Counted from the first letter of the stretch, positions 16,573 to 26,092 are shown. The stretch: DNA of 64,000 bases from Williamsia sp. CHRR-6 (GCF_018474015.1 NZ_JAHCSG010000001.1:744001-808000); one strand, 5' to 3'. Notes: generated by a model not told the origin, from the letters alone. Numbers and translations are program-made.

Positions 16573-17823
16573 ATGGTGAGGGCGATGACCCAGATCGATG
16601 CCCGCGACAGCGTCCCGACCATGAGCGGTTCGCCTCACTCGCCCGATTGGACGGCGATCTCGGCAGCTGTCGCCGACCTCGACGGGCCGGTGGTCGTCGT
16701 CGACGTGGACGCGTTGGAGTTCAACATCGCCGACGTGGCGCGCCGCGCGGGCGGCGTGCCGATCCGCGTGGCGTCGAAGTCGCTGCGGGTGCGCGGGATC
16801 ATCGAGGACATCCTCGCCCGCGACGGGTTCGCCGGGGTGCTGGCCTACGACCTGGCCGAGGCACACTGGCTGGCCACGGCATCGTCGATCACCGATGTCC
16901 TCGTCGGCTACCCCACCGCCAACCGCCACGCCATCGCTGCGCTGGCCGCCGATGAGGTGGCCGCAGCGCGTGTCACTCTGCTCGTCGACAGCATCGAAGG
17001 CATCGACCTGATCTGTGCGGCAGTGCCTGCACCGGCTCCGCCGATCCGGGTGGCCATCGATGTCGATGCGTCGCTGCGCGCACCGGTGGTCGGACACATC
17101 GGGGTGTGGCGTTCCCCGGTGCACGACACCGCGCAAGCGTCCGCATTGGCGCGCGCCATCATCGCGCGTCCACAGCTGCGACTGGTGGGGGCCATGTCGT
17201 ATGAGGCACAGATCGCCGGGGTGGGCGATGCGGCCGGTAACCTGTTGCACCGCAGCATGATCCGAGTGATGCAACGACGATCAGCGGCGGAGCTGCGCAC
17301 CCGGCGGGCGAGGGTGATCGCCGCGATCCAGGAGGTGGCCGATCTGGAGTTCGTCAACGCCGGCGGCACCGGTTCAATCGAGTTCACCGCGACTGACCCG
17401 TCGGTGACCGACATCGCGGCGGGCAGTGGATTTTTCGGCGGGCACCTGTTCGACACCTACCGCCACTTTCAGCCGGCCCCGGCGATGGCGTTCGGGCTCA
17501 CCGTGGTTCGCCGACCGGCCACCGACGTCATCACCTGCCATGGTGGCGGCTGGGTCGCTTCTGGCCCGCCGGGACCGGACCGATTACCTCGCCCGGTGTG
17601 GCCGGCAGGATTGCGCTACTTCGACCGCGAGGCGGCCGGCGAGGTGCAGACACCGCTACGCGGACCCGCAGCGGCCACCCTGTCCATCGGTGATCGAGTG
17701 TGGTTTCGCCACAGCAAATCCGGGGAGACCGCCGAGCACACCGATGAGATCGTGCTGGTCCGCAGCGGACAGATCGTCGGACGCCACCGCACGTACCGAG
17801 GCGAAGGGAAGTGTTTTCTGTGA
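16573..17823 (+). CDS. PLP-dependent alanine-racemase-like amino acid deaminase/aldolase
   Basis: A 416-residue fold-type III PLP enzyme. Near the N-terminus, VVVVDVDALEFNI and RVASKSLRVRGI carry the expected PLP lysine (in VASKS); the C-terminal beta domain has the DSD1-like pattern ITCHGGGWVASG and GDRVWFRHSKSGE. Related proteins are annotated as D-threonine/D-serine aldolases or dehydratases. In mycobacteria a relative lies beside the gulonolactone dehydrogenase gene, and here it overlaps the aldonolactone oxidase by four bases (GTGA). An ATG at 16585 is an alternative start. Substrate unknown. Confidence 0.82.
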   Translation: MVRAMTQIDARDSVPTMSGSPHSPDWTAISAAVADLDGPVVVVDVDALEFNIADVARRAGGVPIRVASKSLRVRGIIEDILARDGFAGVLAYDLAEAHWLATASSITDVLVGYPTANRHAIAALAADEVAAARVTLLVDSIEGIDLICAAVPAPAPPIRVAIDVDASLRAPVVGHIGVWRSPVHDTAQASALARAIIARPQLRLVGAMSYEAQIAGVGDAAGNLLHRSMIRVMQRRSAAELRTRRARVIAAIQEVADLEFVNAGGTGSIEFTATDPSVTDIAAGSGFFGGHLFDTYRHFQPAPAMAFGLTVVRRPATDVITCHGGGWVASGPPGPDRLPRPVWPAGLRYFDREAAGEVQTPLRGPAAATLSIGDRVWFRHSKSGETAEHTDEIVLVRSGQIVGRHRTYRGEGKCFL

Positions 17824-19163
17824 CCCACACCGACTCCCCCACAACGGTTCTCGGCGTACCCGGGCGACGCTTACGCAACTGGGGTCGTACCCAGACCATC
17901 AGCCCGACCCGCGCGGTCACCCCGCGCGACACCGACGAGGTGGCCGCTGTCGTACGTGCGGCCCTGGCCCGCAACACCACCGTCAAGGCCATCGGTGCAG
18001 GACATAGTTTCAGTGCCATCGCCGCCACCGACGCCATGCTGATCGACACCCGCCACCTGCGCGGGCTGATCGCCACCGACGTGCCCCGAGGCCAGGTGAC
18101 CCTGGGTGCGGGAACACACCTGTACGAGGTTCCCGGCCTGATCGATCCACTGGGCCTGGCCATGCCCAACCTCGGCGACATCGACCGCCAGACCCTGGCC
18201 GGCGCCGTCTCCACCTCCACCCACGGCACCGGTGTCGGGTTCGGCGGACTGGCCACCCAGGTGATCGGGGCGACTATGGTCACCGGCACCGGCGACACCC
18301 TGCGGATCGGCCGTCACGATGGGCGGCTGCTGGCCGCCATCGCGCCTGGGCTCGGCGCGCTGGGGGTGCTGGTGGACATCACCCTGCAATGCGTGCCCGC
18401 ATTCGATCTGAGCGCCGTCGAGGAGATCACCGACTTCGATTCGGCCGTAGCCGATTTCGGTACCCGCATCCGGGAGGTCGATCACCACGAGTTCTACTAG
18501 TTCCCCCACACCGACGTGGTGCAGAGCAAGTCCAACACCCGCATGACCCCCGATCCCGCGCGGCGCACCGGCGGCGGCGTGAGCGGATTCATCAACGACG
18601 AGGTGGTGTCCAACGCGGCGTTCGGGGCGTTGTGCGCAGTGTCGTCGATGATGCCTGCTCTCACCGCACCGCTGGCCCGGGTGGCCGGTCGGGTGGCCTC
18701 GGGCCGCGAGTTCACCGACCGATCCGATCGGGTGTTCACCGCACCGCGCCGCGTGCACTTTCGCGAGATGGAGTACGCGCTGCCCCTCGAGCAGGTGCCT
18801 GATGCGATCGGCGAGGTGCGCGCGCTCATCGAACGACGCGGGTACCGGGTGTCGTTTCCCATAGAGGTGCGGGCCACCGCAGCCGACGACCGGATGATGT
18901 CGACCGCGTACGGACGCGAGACCGGCTACATCGCCGTGCACCGCTACCACCGAGATCGTGACCACGCCTATTTCCGCGACGTCGAAGACGTCATGATCGG
19001 TCGCGGCGGTCGTCCGCACTGGGGCAAGATGCACACCTGCGACGCCCGTCAGCTGCGCGCGGTGTATCCACGATTCGACGAGTTCTGTTCCATACGAGAA
19101 GAACTCGATCCGCATCGGGTGTTCACCAACCCCCATCTGGCCACGGTGCTCGACGAGGCGTGA
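17820..19163 (+). pseudogene. Aldonolactone oxidase (L-gulono/D-arabinono-1,4-lactone type), interrupted by an in-frame TAG
   Basis: Read through, the frame gives about 446 residues of an FAD-linked aldonolactone oxidase: an N-terminal VAO-type FAD domain with IGAGHSFSAIAATD and TLAGAVSTSTHGTG, and a C-terminal ALO domain with GRGGRPHWGKMHT, which holds the C-terminal HWGK motif of the family. Codon 227 (18498-18500) is TAG, in the conserved segment HHEFY-*-FPHTD where relatives have Trp. A single G-to-A change of TGG explains it. The frame is otherwise intact on both sides. The gene is flanked by 4-base overlaps on both ends, so it was part of a three-gene operon with the racemase-like and CoA-transferase genes. 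Truncation at residue 226 would remove the whole catalytic half. Confidence 0.9.
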
Positions 19164-20443
19164 ACCACCTCCGCGACGCCTGGGGACGAGCTGGCCTGGC
19201 CGCACTGTCTGGGCCAGTTCCCGGTCGGGGTGACTGGTCCCGCGCGGGCGTGTTGGCCGGCGCAGTCACCGCGCTACACGAATTCGACTCCGCTGTTGCG
19301 GAATTGGATCTGACCGGCGGCCGGTCCGTGGCGGGCGAGGAAAGCCGATCCACTGTTCGAACACGCGTGCATCACGATGCGGCGACTCTGTTCTCCGGAC
19401 GAGCCGGCCTGACCGGGGCGGTGCGCAGTGGCACGATCTCGGTGGGTGGAGCCACCCGACTGATGTCGGCAGGCGATGGCGCCTGGTGGGCGTTGACGCT
19501 GGCCCGTGCCGCCGACCTGGATCTGGTTCCGGCCCTGGTGGAGGCCGAGGTGACACCGGGAGAACAGTGGCAGGCATTGCACCGCACAGTATCCCGACGG
19601 AGTGCGGCGCAGTGGGTGGCGCGGGCGCGGCTGTTGGGCCTGCCTGCGGCCGCCCTGGGCGAGGCCCGCCCGCAGGCCCCGAGCCGCACCGAACGGGGCA
19701 GCCCTGCGGTGCTGGGCGACTACCTACTGGTGGCCGACCTGTCCTCGATGTGGGCAGGCCCGCTGTGTGGTCATCTGCTGGCAACTGCGGGCGCGACGGT
19801 GGTCAAGGTGGAGAGTACCCGCAGACCCGATGGGACCCGCGCGGGCGACAAAGCCTTCTTTCGGTGGCTGAACGCGGGAAAGCTATCCTACGCAGTTGAT
19901 TTCGATCGCGATCGACATCGGCTGGCGCGCCTGCTGGCGGTCGCCGACGTGGTGATCGAATCGGCGCGACCACGTGCGCTACGCCGGTTGGGACTCGACG
20001 CTGCGAGCATCGCACCCCGACCGGGCCAGGTGTGGCTTCGTATCACCGGGCATGGCGCCACCGGGGACGCAGCGAACTGGGTGGGATTCGGCGATGATGC
20101 CGCGGTGGCGGGCGGGTTGGTGGTGCCCGCGTCCCAGGCCCACCCGCCGACTTTCTGCGGCGATGCCATCGCCGACCCACTCACCGGAATCGACGCCGCA
20201 CGCCTGATCGCCCAGCAACTGTCGGTGGGCGGCGGCGGACTGATCGACATCTCGTTGGCCCACATCGCAGCTCGCTACGCAGAGCTCTCAAGCGACCCGG
20301 CCGGCGCGCCGGTGCACACCGGTGAAGAACCCGCACCGCCACCGCCTGCACCCACCGACATCCCCGTGAGCACAGTTGAACTCGGAGCCGACACGTCACG
20401 GGTCGAGGTGTTGGTCGAGCAGCGGCTGAACCCGGCCAGGTGA
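19160..20443 (+). CDS. CoA-transferase family III (CaiB/BaiF) protein
   Basis: The GTG at 19160 overlaps the preceding stop. The 427-residue protein has about 190 residues of poorly conserved N-terminal sequence, then the family core: VADLSSMWAGPLCGHLLATAGATVVKVEST, a Rossmann-like CoA-binding segment, and LRITGHGATGDAANWVGFGDD. Family members move CoA between carboxylic acids; the catalytic Asp is usually in a short D-N/K segment, which I cannot place surely here (possible GDKAFFRWLNAGK). The odd N-terminus suggests a divergent or fused member. Substrate unknown. Confidence 0.78.
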   Translation: MNHLRDAWGRAGLAALSGPVPGRGDWSRAGVLAGAVTALHEFDSAVAELDLTGGRSVAGEESRSTVRTRVHHDAATLFSGRAGLTGAVRSGTISVGGATRLMSAGDGAWWALTLARAADLDLVPALVEAEVTPGEQWQALHRTVSRRSAAQWVARARLLGLPAAALGEARPQAPSRTERGSPAVLGDYLLVADLSSMWAGPLCGHLLATAGATVVKVESTRRPDGTRAGDKAFFRWLNAGKLSYAVDFDRDRHRLARLLAVADVVIESARPRALRRLGLDAASIAPRPGQVWLRITGHGATGDAANWVGFGDDAAVAGGLVVPASQAHPPTFCGDAIADPLTGIDAARLIAQQLSVGGGGLIDISLAHIAARYAELSSDPAGAPVHTGEEPAPPPPAPTDIPVSTVELGADTSRVEVLVEQRLNPAR

Positions 20444-20463
20444 CCAGGCCGCCGAGGTTCGGG

Positions 20464-20727
20464 TCAGCCGACGGCCATCCGCCCACCGTCGACCGCGAGC
20501 AGCGATCCGGTGGTGTAGGACGAGTGGGATCCGGCGAAATACAGTACAGCGCCGGTGATCTCGTCTGGTCGACCGCCGCGCTGCAGGGGCCAGGTCGCGG
20601 CCATTTCGTCGAAGGCCGCCATGTCCCACCCCGCGCTGATGTCGGTGAAGAACGCGCCCGCCATCACCGTGTTCACCCGCACGGTGGGTCCGTAGGCCGC
20701 GGCAAGACCCATCGTCAGCGCATTCAT
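20464..20727 (-). pseudogene. C-terminal fragment of a short-chain dehydrogenase/reductase
   Basis: Eighty-seven residues from MNALTMGLAAAYGPTVRVN to DGGRMAVG match the last third of SDR enzymes: the helix after the catalytic YxxxK, the segment GRPDEITGAVLYFAGSHSSYTTGSLLAVDGG and the end. Upstream in the frame there is no Rossmann domain, NNAG motif, catalytic Ser or Tyr. The homology begins almost exactly at the ATG at 20727 and the 108 bases before it lead into the divergent regulator gene. It is best read as a 5'-deleted remnant. Confidence 0.8.
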
Positions 20728-20835
20728 GTCTGACACCGGCCGGTGACGGCCACATTGCACCCGCGCGCCCCGTAGGATCTGGCGCATATTCGTGCCGAGG
20801 AATCGCTGCGCGCGCCAGTCACGACCGGAGGTCAC

Positions 20836-21651
20836 ATGGGCGTTGGATCGAACACCGGGCCCCATGTCGGTCTGCCGATCGTTTATCACCCCACGAGTTC
20901 GGCGGCCGCGTCGCTGCCCACCGAGGCCGGAGCGACCCGGTCTCCCAAGGCATCTGAGGGTACGGCCGCTCGTATCGTGGCCGACGTCGTGGCGCGTGGG
21001 CTGCAACCGGGTGACCGGCTTCCCGCCGAGTCCGAGATGCTCGAGGACTATCAGGTGAGCCGGGAGACACTGCGGGAAGCGCTGCGAATTCTGGAGGTCC
21101 AGGGCTTGATCACCCTCAAGCGCGGCCCCGGCGGCGGACCGTTCGTCGGCGCGCTCAATGCCCGATACCTGGCCCGCACGGCCACCCTGTTCCTGCATTT
21201 GGCCGGCGCGACCTACGACGAGGTGTTCGACACCTGGCAGATCCTGGAGCCGCAACTGGCCGCGCAGGTGGCGCGGATCGATGACCGGGCGCTCAAACAG
21301 GCGGCGTTCGCGCCGTTCCTCGACTACGACGTCGCCGCCCACGACGAGGACGAGGTGGTCGCCGACCTGAACAACTTTCACGCGGTGATCGCTGATCTCA
21401 GCGGGAACCGGGTCCTCACGCTGCTCACGCAGTCCATCACGCACATCGTGGTCGAGCACGTGCTGGCCTCCAGCGAACGAGTGGCCGAGAACGATGAACT
21501 CAACCATGCACACGTCGACATCGCCCAGGCGATCATCGCCGGGCAACCCCGCAAGGCCTCCACACTGATGGCCGACCACATAGCCGAGGTGGTGTCCCGG
21601 TTCCGGGAGCGCTACCCGCAGCGGTCGACCGAACTGGTCAAGTGGCTCTAG
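20836..21651 (+). CDS. FadR-type GntR family transcriptional regulator
   Basis: A 271-residue regulator: winged helix at about residues 45-115 (GDRLPAESEMLEDYQVSRETLREALRIL is the classic GntR recognition region) and a C-terminal all-helical FCD domain with metal-site type histidines (NNFHAVIADLSGN and HIVVEHVL, DHIAEVVSRF). FCD regulators respond to organic acids or acyl-CoAs. It is divergent from the SDR fragment, which may once have been its target (inference). It ends in TAG. Confidence 0.88.
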   Translation: MGVGSNTGPHVGLPIVYHPTSSAAASLPTEAGATRSPKASEGTAARIVADVVARGLQPGDRLPAESEMLEDYQVSRETLREALRILEVQGLITLKRGPGGGPFVGALNARYLARTATLFLHLAGATYDEVFDTWQILEPQLAAQVARIDDRALKQAAFAPFLDYDVAAHDEDEVVADLNNFHAVIADLSGNRVLTLLTQSITHIVVEHVLASSERVAENDELNHAHVDIAQAIIAGQPRKASTLMADHIAEVVSRFRERYPQRSTELVKWL

Positions 21652-21715
21652 TACGACACCGGGCGGCCGCTTCTGCGTTACCCCGCGTTTGCTGAGCTGT
21701 CCTAAGGTTCTCCGC

Positions 21716-22927
21716 ATGCGTAGCCCCCGTTTCTCACGAACGGTCGTCGTCGTCGCGATAACGTTTCTGGCCATGAGTGGCGCCTCGACCGCAGCAGCGG
21801 CCCCCGGTTTCGGGTCGTCGGACTTCGGGACCACCGGTGGTTCAACGGTTCGGTTCGCCACCTACAACGCCAGCCTCAACCGCCCCGCTGCCGGCGGGTT
21901 GCTCACGGACCTGCAGTCCGGCGACAACGCCCAGGCCAAGGTGATCGCCGAGATCGTGCAACGCAACCATCCAGACGTGTTGCTGCTCAACGAGTTCGAC
22001 TACTATCCGGATCTGGCTGCGGCACAGGCGTTCTCGAACAATTACCTCAAGCGGTCGCAGCGGGGGGCCACCCCGATCGACTACCCGTACCTCTACACCG
22101 CACCGGTGAACACCGGCGTGCCCACCGGGGTCGATCTGAACAAGGACGGCAAGACCGACGGACCAGACGACGCCTACGGCTTCGGGGCGTTCCCCGGCCA
22201 GTACGGGATGCTGGTCGCCTCGAAGTTCCCCATCGACACCGCCAACGTGCGCACCTTCCAGAACTTCTTGTGGAAAGACATGCCGGGCAACCTGATTCCG
22301 CGGGACTACTACGGGGCGTTCGCCGACAAGCTGCGCCTGTCGAGCAAGTCGCACTGGGATCTGCCCATCGATGTGCACGGCCGCACCATCCACCTGTTGG
22401 CCTCCCACCCCACCCCGCCCAGCTTCGACGGGCCCGAGGACCGCAACGGTCGCCGCAACCACGACGAGGTGCGACTGTCGGCGGACTACATCGCCGGCGG
22501 TACACGAGCCGACTACATCTACGACGACAAAGGTGTGCGCGGCGGACTACCGCGTGGCGCGAAGTTCGTGATGGTGGGCGACCAGAACAGCGACCCCAAC
22601 GACGGCGGAGCGCCCGGACCAGGTGTCGGAGCCATCAACCAGGTGCTCTCGCTGCCCCGCGTGCAGGACCCCAAGCCCACCTCACTGGGTGCGGTGATCG
22701 ACAGCGCCGGCGAGACCGGTCACAAGACCCCGCCGCAATACCGCACCGCCGACTTCTCCGATCCCGAGCCGGGCAACCTGCGCGTGGACTACGTGCTGCC
22801 CTCGCGTGGCCTGCAGATCGTCGGGTCGCAGGTGTACTGGCAGGCGCCGGGGCAGCCGCTGCGCGAGTTCATGCCGCCGACGGTCAGCAGCGATCACCGA
22901 CTGGTGTGGCTCGACCTGCGGCTCTGA
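21716..22927 (+). CDS. Secreted endonuclease/exonuclease/phosphatase-family protein
   Basis: The ATG at 21716 starts a signal peptide (MRSPRFSRTVVVVAITFLAMSGASTAAAAPG), giving a 403-residue exported protein. The mature part shows the EEP fold: VRFATYNASLNRP at the start, HPDVLLLNEFDYYPD with the catalytic Glu, LLASHPTPPSFDGP, FVMVGDQNSDPNDGG and a final SSDHRLVWLDLRL with the catalytic Asp-His. It could hydrolyse DNA, nucleotides or phospho-lipids outside the cell; which one is not visible. The frame extends nine codons upstream to 21689, but the signal peptide fixes the start. Confidence 0.88.
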   Translation: MRSPRFSRTVVVVAITFLAMSGASTAAAAPGFGSSDFGTTGGSTVRFATYNASLNRPAAGGLLTDLQSGDNAQAKVIAEIVQRNHPDVLLLNEFDYYPDLAAAQAFSNNYLKRSQRGATPIDYPYLYTAPVNTGVPTGVDLNKDGKTDGPDDAYGFGAFPGQYGMLVASKFPIDTANVRTFQNFLWKDMPGNLIPRDYYGAFADKLRLSSKSHWDLPIDVHGRTIHLLASHPTPPSFDGPEDRNGRRNHDEVRLSADYIAGGTRADYIYDDKGVRGGLPRGAKFVMVGDQNSDPNDGGAPGPGVGAINQVLSLPRVQDPKPTSLGAVIDSAGETGHKTPPQYRTADFSDPEPGNLRVDYVLPSRGLQIVGSQVYWQAPGQPLREFMPPTVSSDHRLVWLDLRL

Positions 22928-22972
22928 GGTGCGTCGCGTCGATCGTCGGGGCCAGCTGACACACTCCTGCTC

Positions 22973-23482
22973 ATGAGCCAGTCTGCCACCGAGCCCGATC
23001 CTGTGATGGAGCAGATCACCGCCGCGGTCACCGCGCATCGAGCGGGATCAGGACAGCCCCGCGATGACCTGATCGCGTTGTGGTCGCGGCTCACCCCAGC
23101 CGGGGACCCGTTGCACCGATGCGTGCTCGCCCACCACCTCGCCGACAGGGTCGACGACCCCGCACAGGCCCTGATGTGGGACGTGCGTGCACTCGACGCC
23201 GCCGACCTCATCGATGACGCACGGGCCGCCGAGCAACGCCTCAGCCTGCAGGTGGCGGCCTTCTACCCGTCGCTGCACCTCAACATCGCCGACAACCTGC
23301 GTCGTCTCGGATCATTCGGTGCCGCAGGTGATCACGTCGCCGCCGCCCGCGCCCGCGCCGGAGCCCTGGCCGATCTGGGTCCCGAGCACTCGGACTATGT
23401 GACGCTGCTCCGCACCCTCATCGACGAGATCGCCGCGCTGGTCACCGAACGCTCGTCAGCACCGCGCGACACCCGCGCCTGA
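22973..23482 (+). CDS. Hypothetical protein with TPR-like helices
   Basis: A 169-residue Ala/Leu-rich helical protein whose helices look like degenerate tetratricopeptide repeats (ALMWDVRALDAADLIDDARAAEQRL and AFYPSLHLNIADNLRRLGSFGAAGDHVAAA). Proteins of this look are common in actinobacteria and have no assigned function. No signal peptide or membrane segment. It stands 45 bases after the nuclease-like gene and may be co-transcribed. Confidence 0.7.
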   Translation: MSQSATEPDPVMEQITAAVTAHRAGSGQPRDDLIALWSRLTPAGDPLHRCVLAHHLADRVDDPAQALMWDVRALDAADLIDDARAAEQRLSLQVAAFYPSLHLNIADNLRRLGSFGAAGDHVAAARARAGALADLGPEHSDYVTLLRTLIDEIAALVTERSSAPRDTRA

Positions 23483-23504
23483 TGACGCGGCGTGCTGGTC
23501 GGTA

Positions 23505-23885
23505 TCAGCGGATCTGCACGATCGTGGTGGGAACGGCCAGCTGTGACCACGCACGATCTGCGGTCAGCACCTGCGAGTCAGCGACCCGGAGTGCAACTGC
23601 GAGGCAGCAGCGGTCGCCCAGGGACAGTTGGCGCGCCCCATCGAGCACAAGCAGCACCGCCGCAAGCTGAGCGTCGTCGACCGTGATCTCGGTGTAGGCA
23701 ACCCCTGCGGCAGCCAGCTGGGCCGTGACGGCTCGTGGATCTCCGCCAACGTCAACGACTTTCGTCAAGATCTCCGCCAGATTGACCGTAAAGACCGTCG
23801 CCCCGTCGAGTCGTTCTGCGACCATCGACGCACCAGGCTCGTCGTTGAGCAGCGCCAACACTGCCGAGGCGTCGAGGACTCTCAT
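23505..23885 (-). CDS. vapC: PIN-domain ribonuclease toxin (VapC family)
   Basis: A 126-residue PIN protein. The acidic residues expected for the metal-dependent RNase site are visible: Asp in MRVLDASAVLAL, Glu in NLAEILTKV, Asp in LSLGDRCCLAVA and Asp in VLTADRAW. The start overlaps the stop of the AbrB-type antitoxin gene (ATGA, 23882-23885), the usual arrangement of type II vapBC modules. VapC toxins cut tRNA or rRNA; the target is not predictable. The frame is open further upstream but that is antitoxin shadow. Confidence 0.9.
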   Translation of the reverse strand: MRVLDASAVLALLNDEPGASMVAERLDGATVFTVNLAEILTKVVDVGGDPRAVTAQLAAAGVAYTEITVDDAQLAAVLLVLDGARQLSLGDRCCLAVALRVADSQVLTADRAWSQLAVPTTIVQIR

Positions 23886-24130
23886 TCGCTGTCGCGTGCA
23901 GCCTCGGCTGCGCGCTCGGCCAGCAATTCCTCGACCAGCGACCGCCCATCGGACGAGGCCAGCAGAATCCCGCGGAGACCGGCACCGGCATCCCGCGGAG
24001 GTTCGATGACAATTCGGCGCCCTTCCAGGGCGACATGGACGACATCCCCTTCGCCAAGGCCCAGATCGCTGCGCAGCTCCGCTGGGATGACAATCCGACC
24101 TTGACGACCCACCGTCGTAGTGCCATGCAT
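23882..24130 (-). CDS. vapB: AbrB/SpoVT-type antitoxin (VapB)
   Basis: From ATG 24130 the protein has 82 residues starting MHGTTTVGRQGRIVIPAELR, the swapped-hairpin AbrB DNA-binding motif, followed by GDVVHVALEGRRIVIEP and a C-terminal helix that would mask VapC. A start 12 codons upstream is possible (MMLRRKKC), but the AbrB fold begins at MHG. Like other VapB proteins it should repress its own promoter; the start region holds TGCAT/ATGCA half-sites (24127-24146) that could serve. Confidence 0.88.
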   Translation of the reverse strand: MHGTTTVGRQGRIVIPAELRSDLGLGEGDVVHVALEGRRIVIEPPRDAGAGLRGILLASSDGRSLVEELLAERAAEAARDSE

Positions 24131-24208
24131 TGCGGCACTGATGCACTTCTTGCGCCTTAACATCACTCCCGCACATGGCGGGCCGCTGACCGAAAGGCGG
24201 CTGAGCCT

Positions 24209-25171
24209 TCAGGCTCCGATGGCCGGTCCGATCACCCGCCAGCTGTCGCGCATCTCGGCCTCGAACAGCGACCAGGTGTGCGCGCCCTGCCCGAACACGC
24301 GATAGGTGTGTCGCACACCCGCACCGCGCAGCGCGGCCGCGAGCTGATCGGTGCAGAACTTGGTGACCTGCTCCACCTGCGAGGGCCCCAGCGCCAGTTG
24401 CGGATTCGCTCCGCCGTCGATGGCTCCGGGCACACCGGTCGTCGAGGCGAGGTACACTGCGACGCCACGCAGTCGAGCAGGGTTGCGCGTGGGGTCATGG
24501 TCGACCCAGGCCGGATTGCTGGGAGCACCGAACATGTTCAACGCGTTGCCTCCCCCGAAAGCGGTGGTCGCGGTGACCGCCGCGATACCTGCCGGCGAAC
24601 TGATGGCCGGGCATCCGCTGTAGGACGCCGCAGCACGGTAGGCACCTCTCGATCGTCCCGCGAGGTCGAGCGCCGGTCCCCCACTCAACGACAGTCCCGC
24701 GATCGCCTTGCGACCGGTGGTGGGGAACCGAGCCGCCAGCGCCGACGGGAGCTCGGAGTTCAGGTATGTCTCCCACCGGTTGACACCCAGGCGAGGGTCG
24801 GGCCGCTGCCAGTTCGCGTACCAGCTGAACGGACCACCGAGCGGTGACACCACCATTATCTGACGGCCGGCGAAGAACTGCCGATAGCGCGTCTGCTTGA
24901 CCCAGCTGTCGCCCTCGATCCCACCCGAACGGCCGTTGAGCAGGTAAAACACCGGCGCAGGTCCGGGCCTCGGCGCAAGCAACACCTGGTTGGGGATGAC
25001 GCGGCCCATCGACGGCGAGAACACCCACACGGTGGCCAAGCCGGCATCGACGCGGTCGATTCGGGTGACCGCAGCCGCCGGCGCCGCGGCGGCCGTGGGC
25101 GCCACCACTGCCGCGGTAGCAGCCACCGACAGCAACGCCACGCATCGGCTCAAGGTTCGCAATATCGCCAC
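24209..25171 (-). CDS. Secreted esterase, antigen-85/mycolyltransferase-like
   Basis: A 320-residue alpha/beta hydrolase with an N-terminal signal peptide ending around APTAAAAPAAA. The nucleophile motif is GLSLSGG, equivalent to the GLSM(A)G elbow of Ag85 proteins; a catalytic histidine is likely in GQGAHTWSLFEAEM. PVFYLLNGRSGG and SWYANWQRPDP are typical of the corynebacterial/mycobacterial mycolyltransferase group. It probably transfers mycolic acids to trehalose or arabinogalactan, or is a general esterase. Its presence supports a mycolate-containing host. Start is GTG 25171. Confidence 0.82.
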   Translation of the reverse strand: MAILRTLSRCVALLSVAATAAVVAPTAAAAPAAAVTRIDRVDAGLATVWVFSPSMGRVIPNQVLLAPRPGPAPVFYLLNGRSGGIEGDSWVKQTRYRQFFAGRQIMVVSPLGGPFSWYANWQRPDPRLGVNRWETYLNSELPSALAARFPTTGRKAIAGLSLSGGPALDLAGRSRGAYRAAASYSGCPAISSPAGIAAVTATTAFGGGNALNMFGAPSNPAWVDHDPTRNPARLRGVAVYLASTTGVPGAIDGGANPQLALGPSQVEQVTKFCTDQLAAALRGAGVRHTYRVFGQGAHTWSLFEAEMRDSWRVIGPAIGA

Positions 25172-25331
25172 GACACGTAATGGAACTGTCCCGTACCGGA
25201 CAAGTCCAGAATGACCGACCGTTCGTTACCCAACCGAGATGTATTGCCCTGCGGGCATCCGTGAGGCAAGGGTGTCGACACCGACCGTTGTCCACGAGAC
25301 CTCATCCTGACGGTCCGCGTAGCGTCGTCGT

Positions 25332-26057
25332 ATGTCTGCACGTAGTGACCTCGCTGCGCTCGATACGGCGGTGTGTGAGTGCCGGGCGTGTCCCCGGCTG
25401 GTGGCCTGGCGCGAGCAGGTGGCCCGAGAGAAGAAGCGCGCCTACGCCGATCACATCTACTGGGGCCGAGGAGTTCCCGGATTCGGTCCAGCGACCGCAC
25501 GCCTGCTCATCGTCGGGTTGGCCCCAGCCGCGCACGGCGCCAATCGCACCGGGCGGATGTTCACCGGTGACCGCAGCGGCGACGTACTTTTCGCGGCACT
25601 ACACGCGGTCGGGCTGGCCAACCAACCGAATTCAGATTCCGTCGGCGACGGGATGGCGCTGCACGACGTACGTATCACTGCGCCGGTTCACTGCGCTCCC
25701 CCCGCCAACGCACCCACCCCGGCCGAACGGGATGCCTGCGCGCACTGGCTGCAGTCCGAGCTGACGATCCTGGCTCCGCGGCTGCGCGCGGTGGTGGCCC
25801 TGGGCGCGTTCGGCTGGCAGGCCGCGTTGACTGCGTTACAGACGCACGGTCGCGTGATCGGCGTGCCCCGGCCACGATTCGGGCACGGCAAGCACGTCGA
25901 TCTGCCCTACGCCGACCGCCCTCGGGCGCGGCCGCTTCGGCTGTACGGCAGCTACCACGTCTCGCAGCAGAACACCTTCACCGGGCGGCTCACACCGGCG
26001 ATGCTGGAGTCCGTTCTTGCCGACGCAGCCGAGTTCGCCGGAATCCGCGCCGGCTGA
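25332..26057 (+). CDS. udgB: Type 5 uracil-DNA glycosylase (UdgB)
   Basis: A 241-residue family 5 UDG. Motif GLAPAAHGANRTGRMFTGD carries the catalytic region, and the conserved C-terminal loop is SYHVSQQNTFTGRLT. Cysteines 15, 17 and 20 (CECRACPRL) plus later ones (VHCAPPAN) are those expected for the 4Fe-4S cluster. It removes uracil, hypoxanthine and some damaged bases from DNA. Actinobacterial homologues are about this size. It is followed 35 bases later by a MarR gene. Confidence 0.92.
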   Translation: MSARSDLAALDTAVCECRACPRLVAWREQVAREKKRAYADHIYWGRGVPGFGPATARLLIVGLAPAAHGANRTGRMFTGDRSGDVLFAALHAVGLANQPNSDSVGDGMALHDVRITAPVHCAPPANAPTPAERDACAHWLQSELTILAPRLRAVVALGAFGWQAALTALQTHGRVIGVPRPRFGHGKHVDLPYADRPRARPLRLYGSYHVSQQNTFTGRLTPAMLESVLADAAEFAGIRAG

Positions 26058-26092
26058 GCCACAGAACCGTCCTTCTGCGCGACAATGAGGAC

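Noticed and set aside
18498-18500. TAG as pyrrolysine or general amber recoding
   Set aside because: Ordinary genes in the window end in TAG (10627, 21649, 60033), and no Pyl genes or insertion signals were seen; local mutation is simpler.
20464-21861. Long 465-codon minus-strand frame joined to the SDR fragment
   Set aside because: Its first part is the antisense of the FadR regulator gene, with no recognisable domain; only the last 87 residues resemble a real protein.
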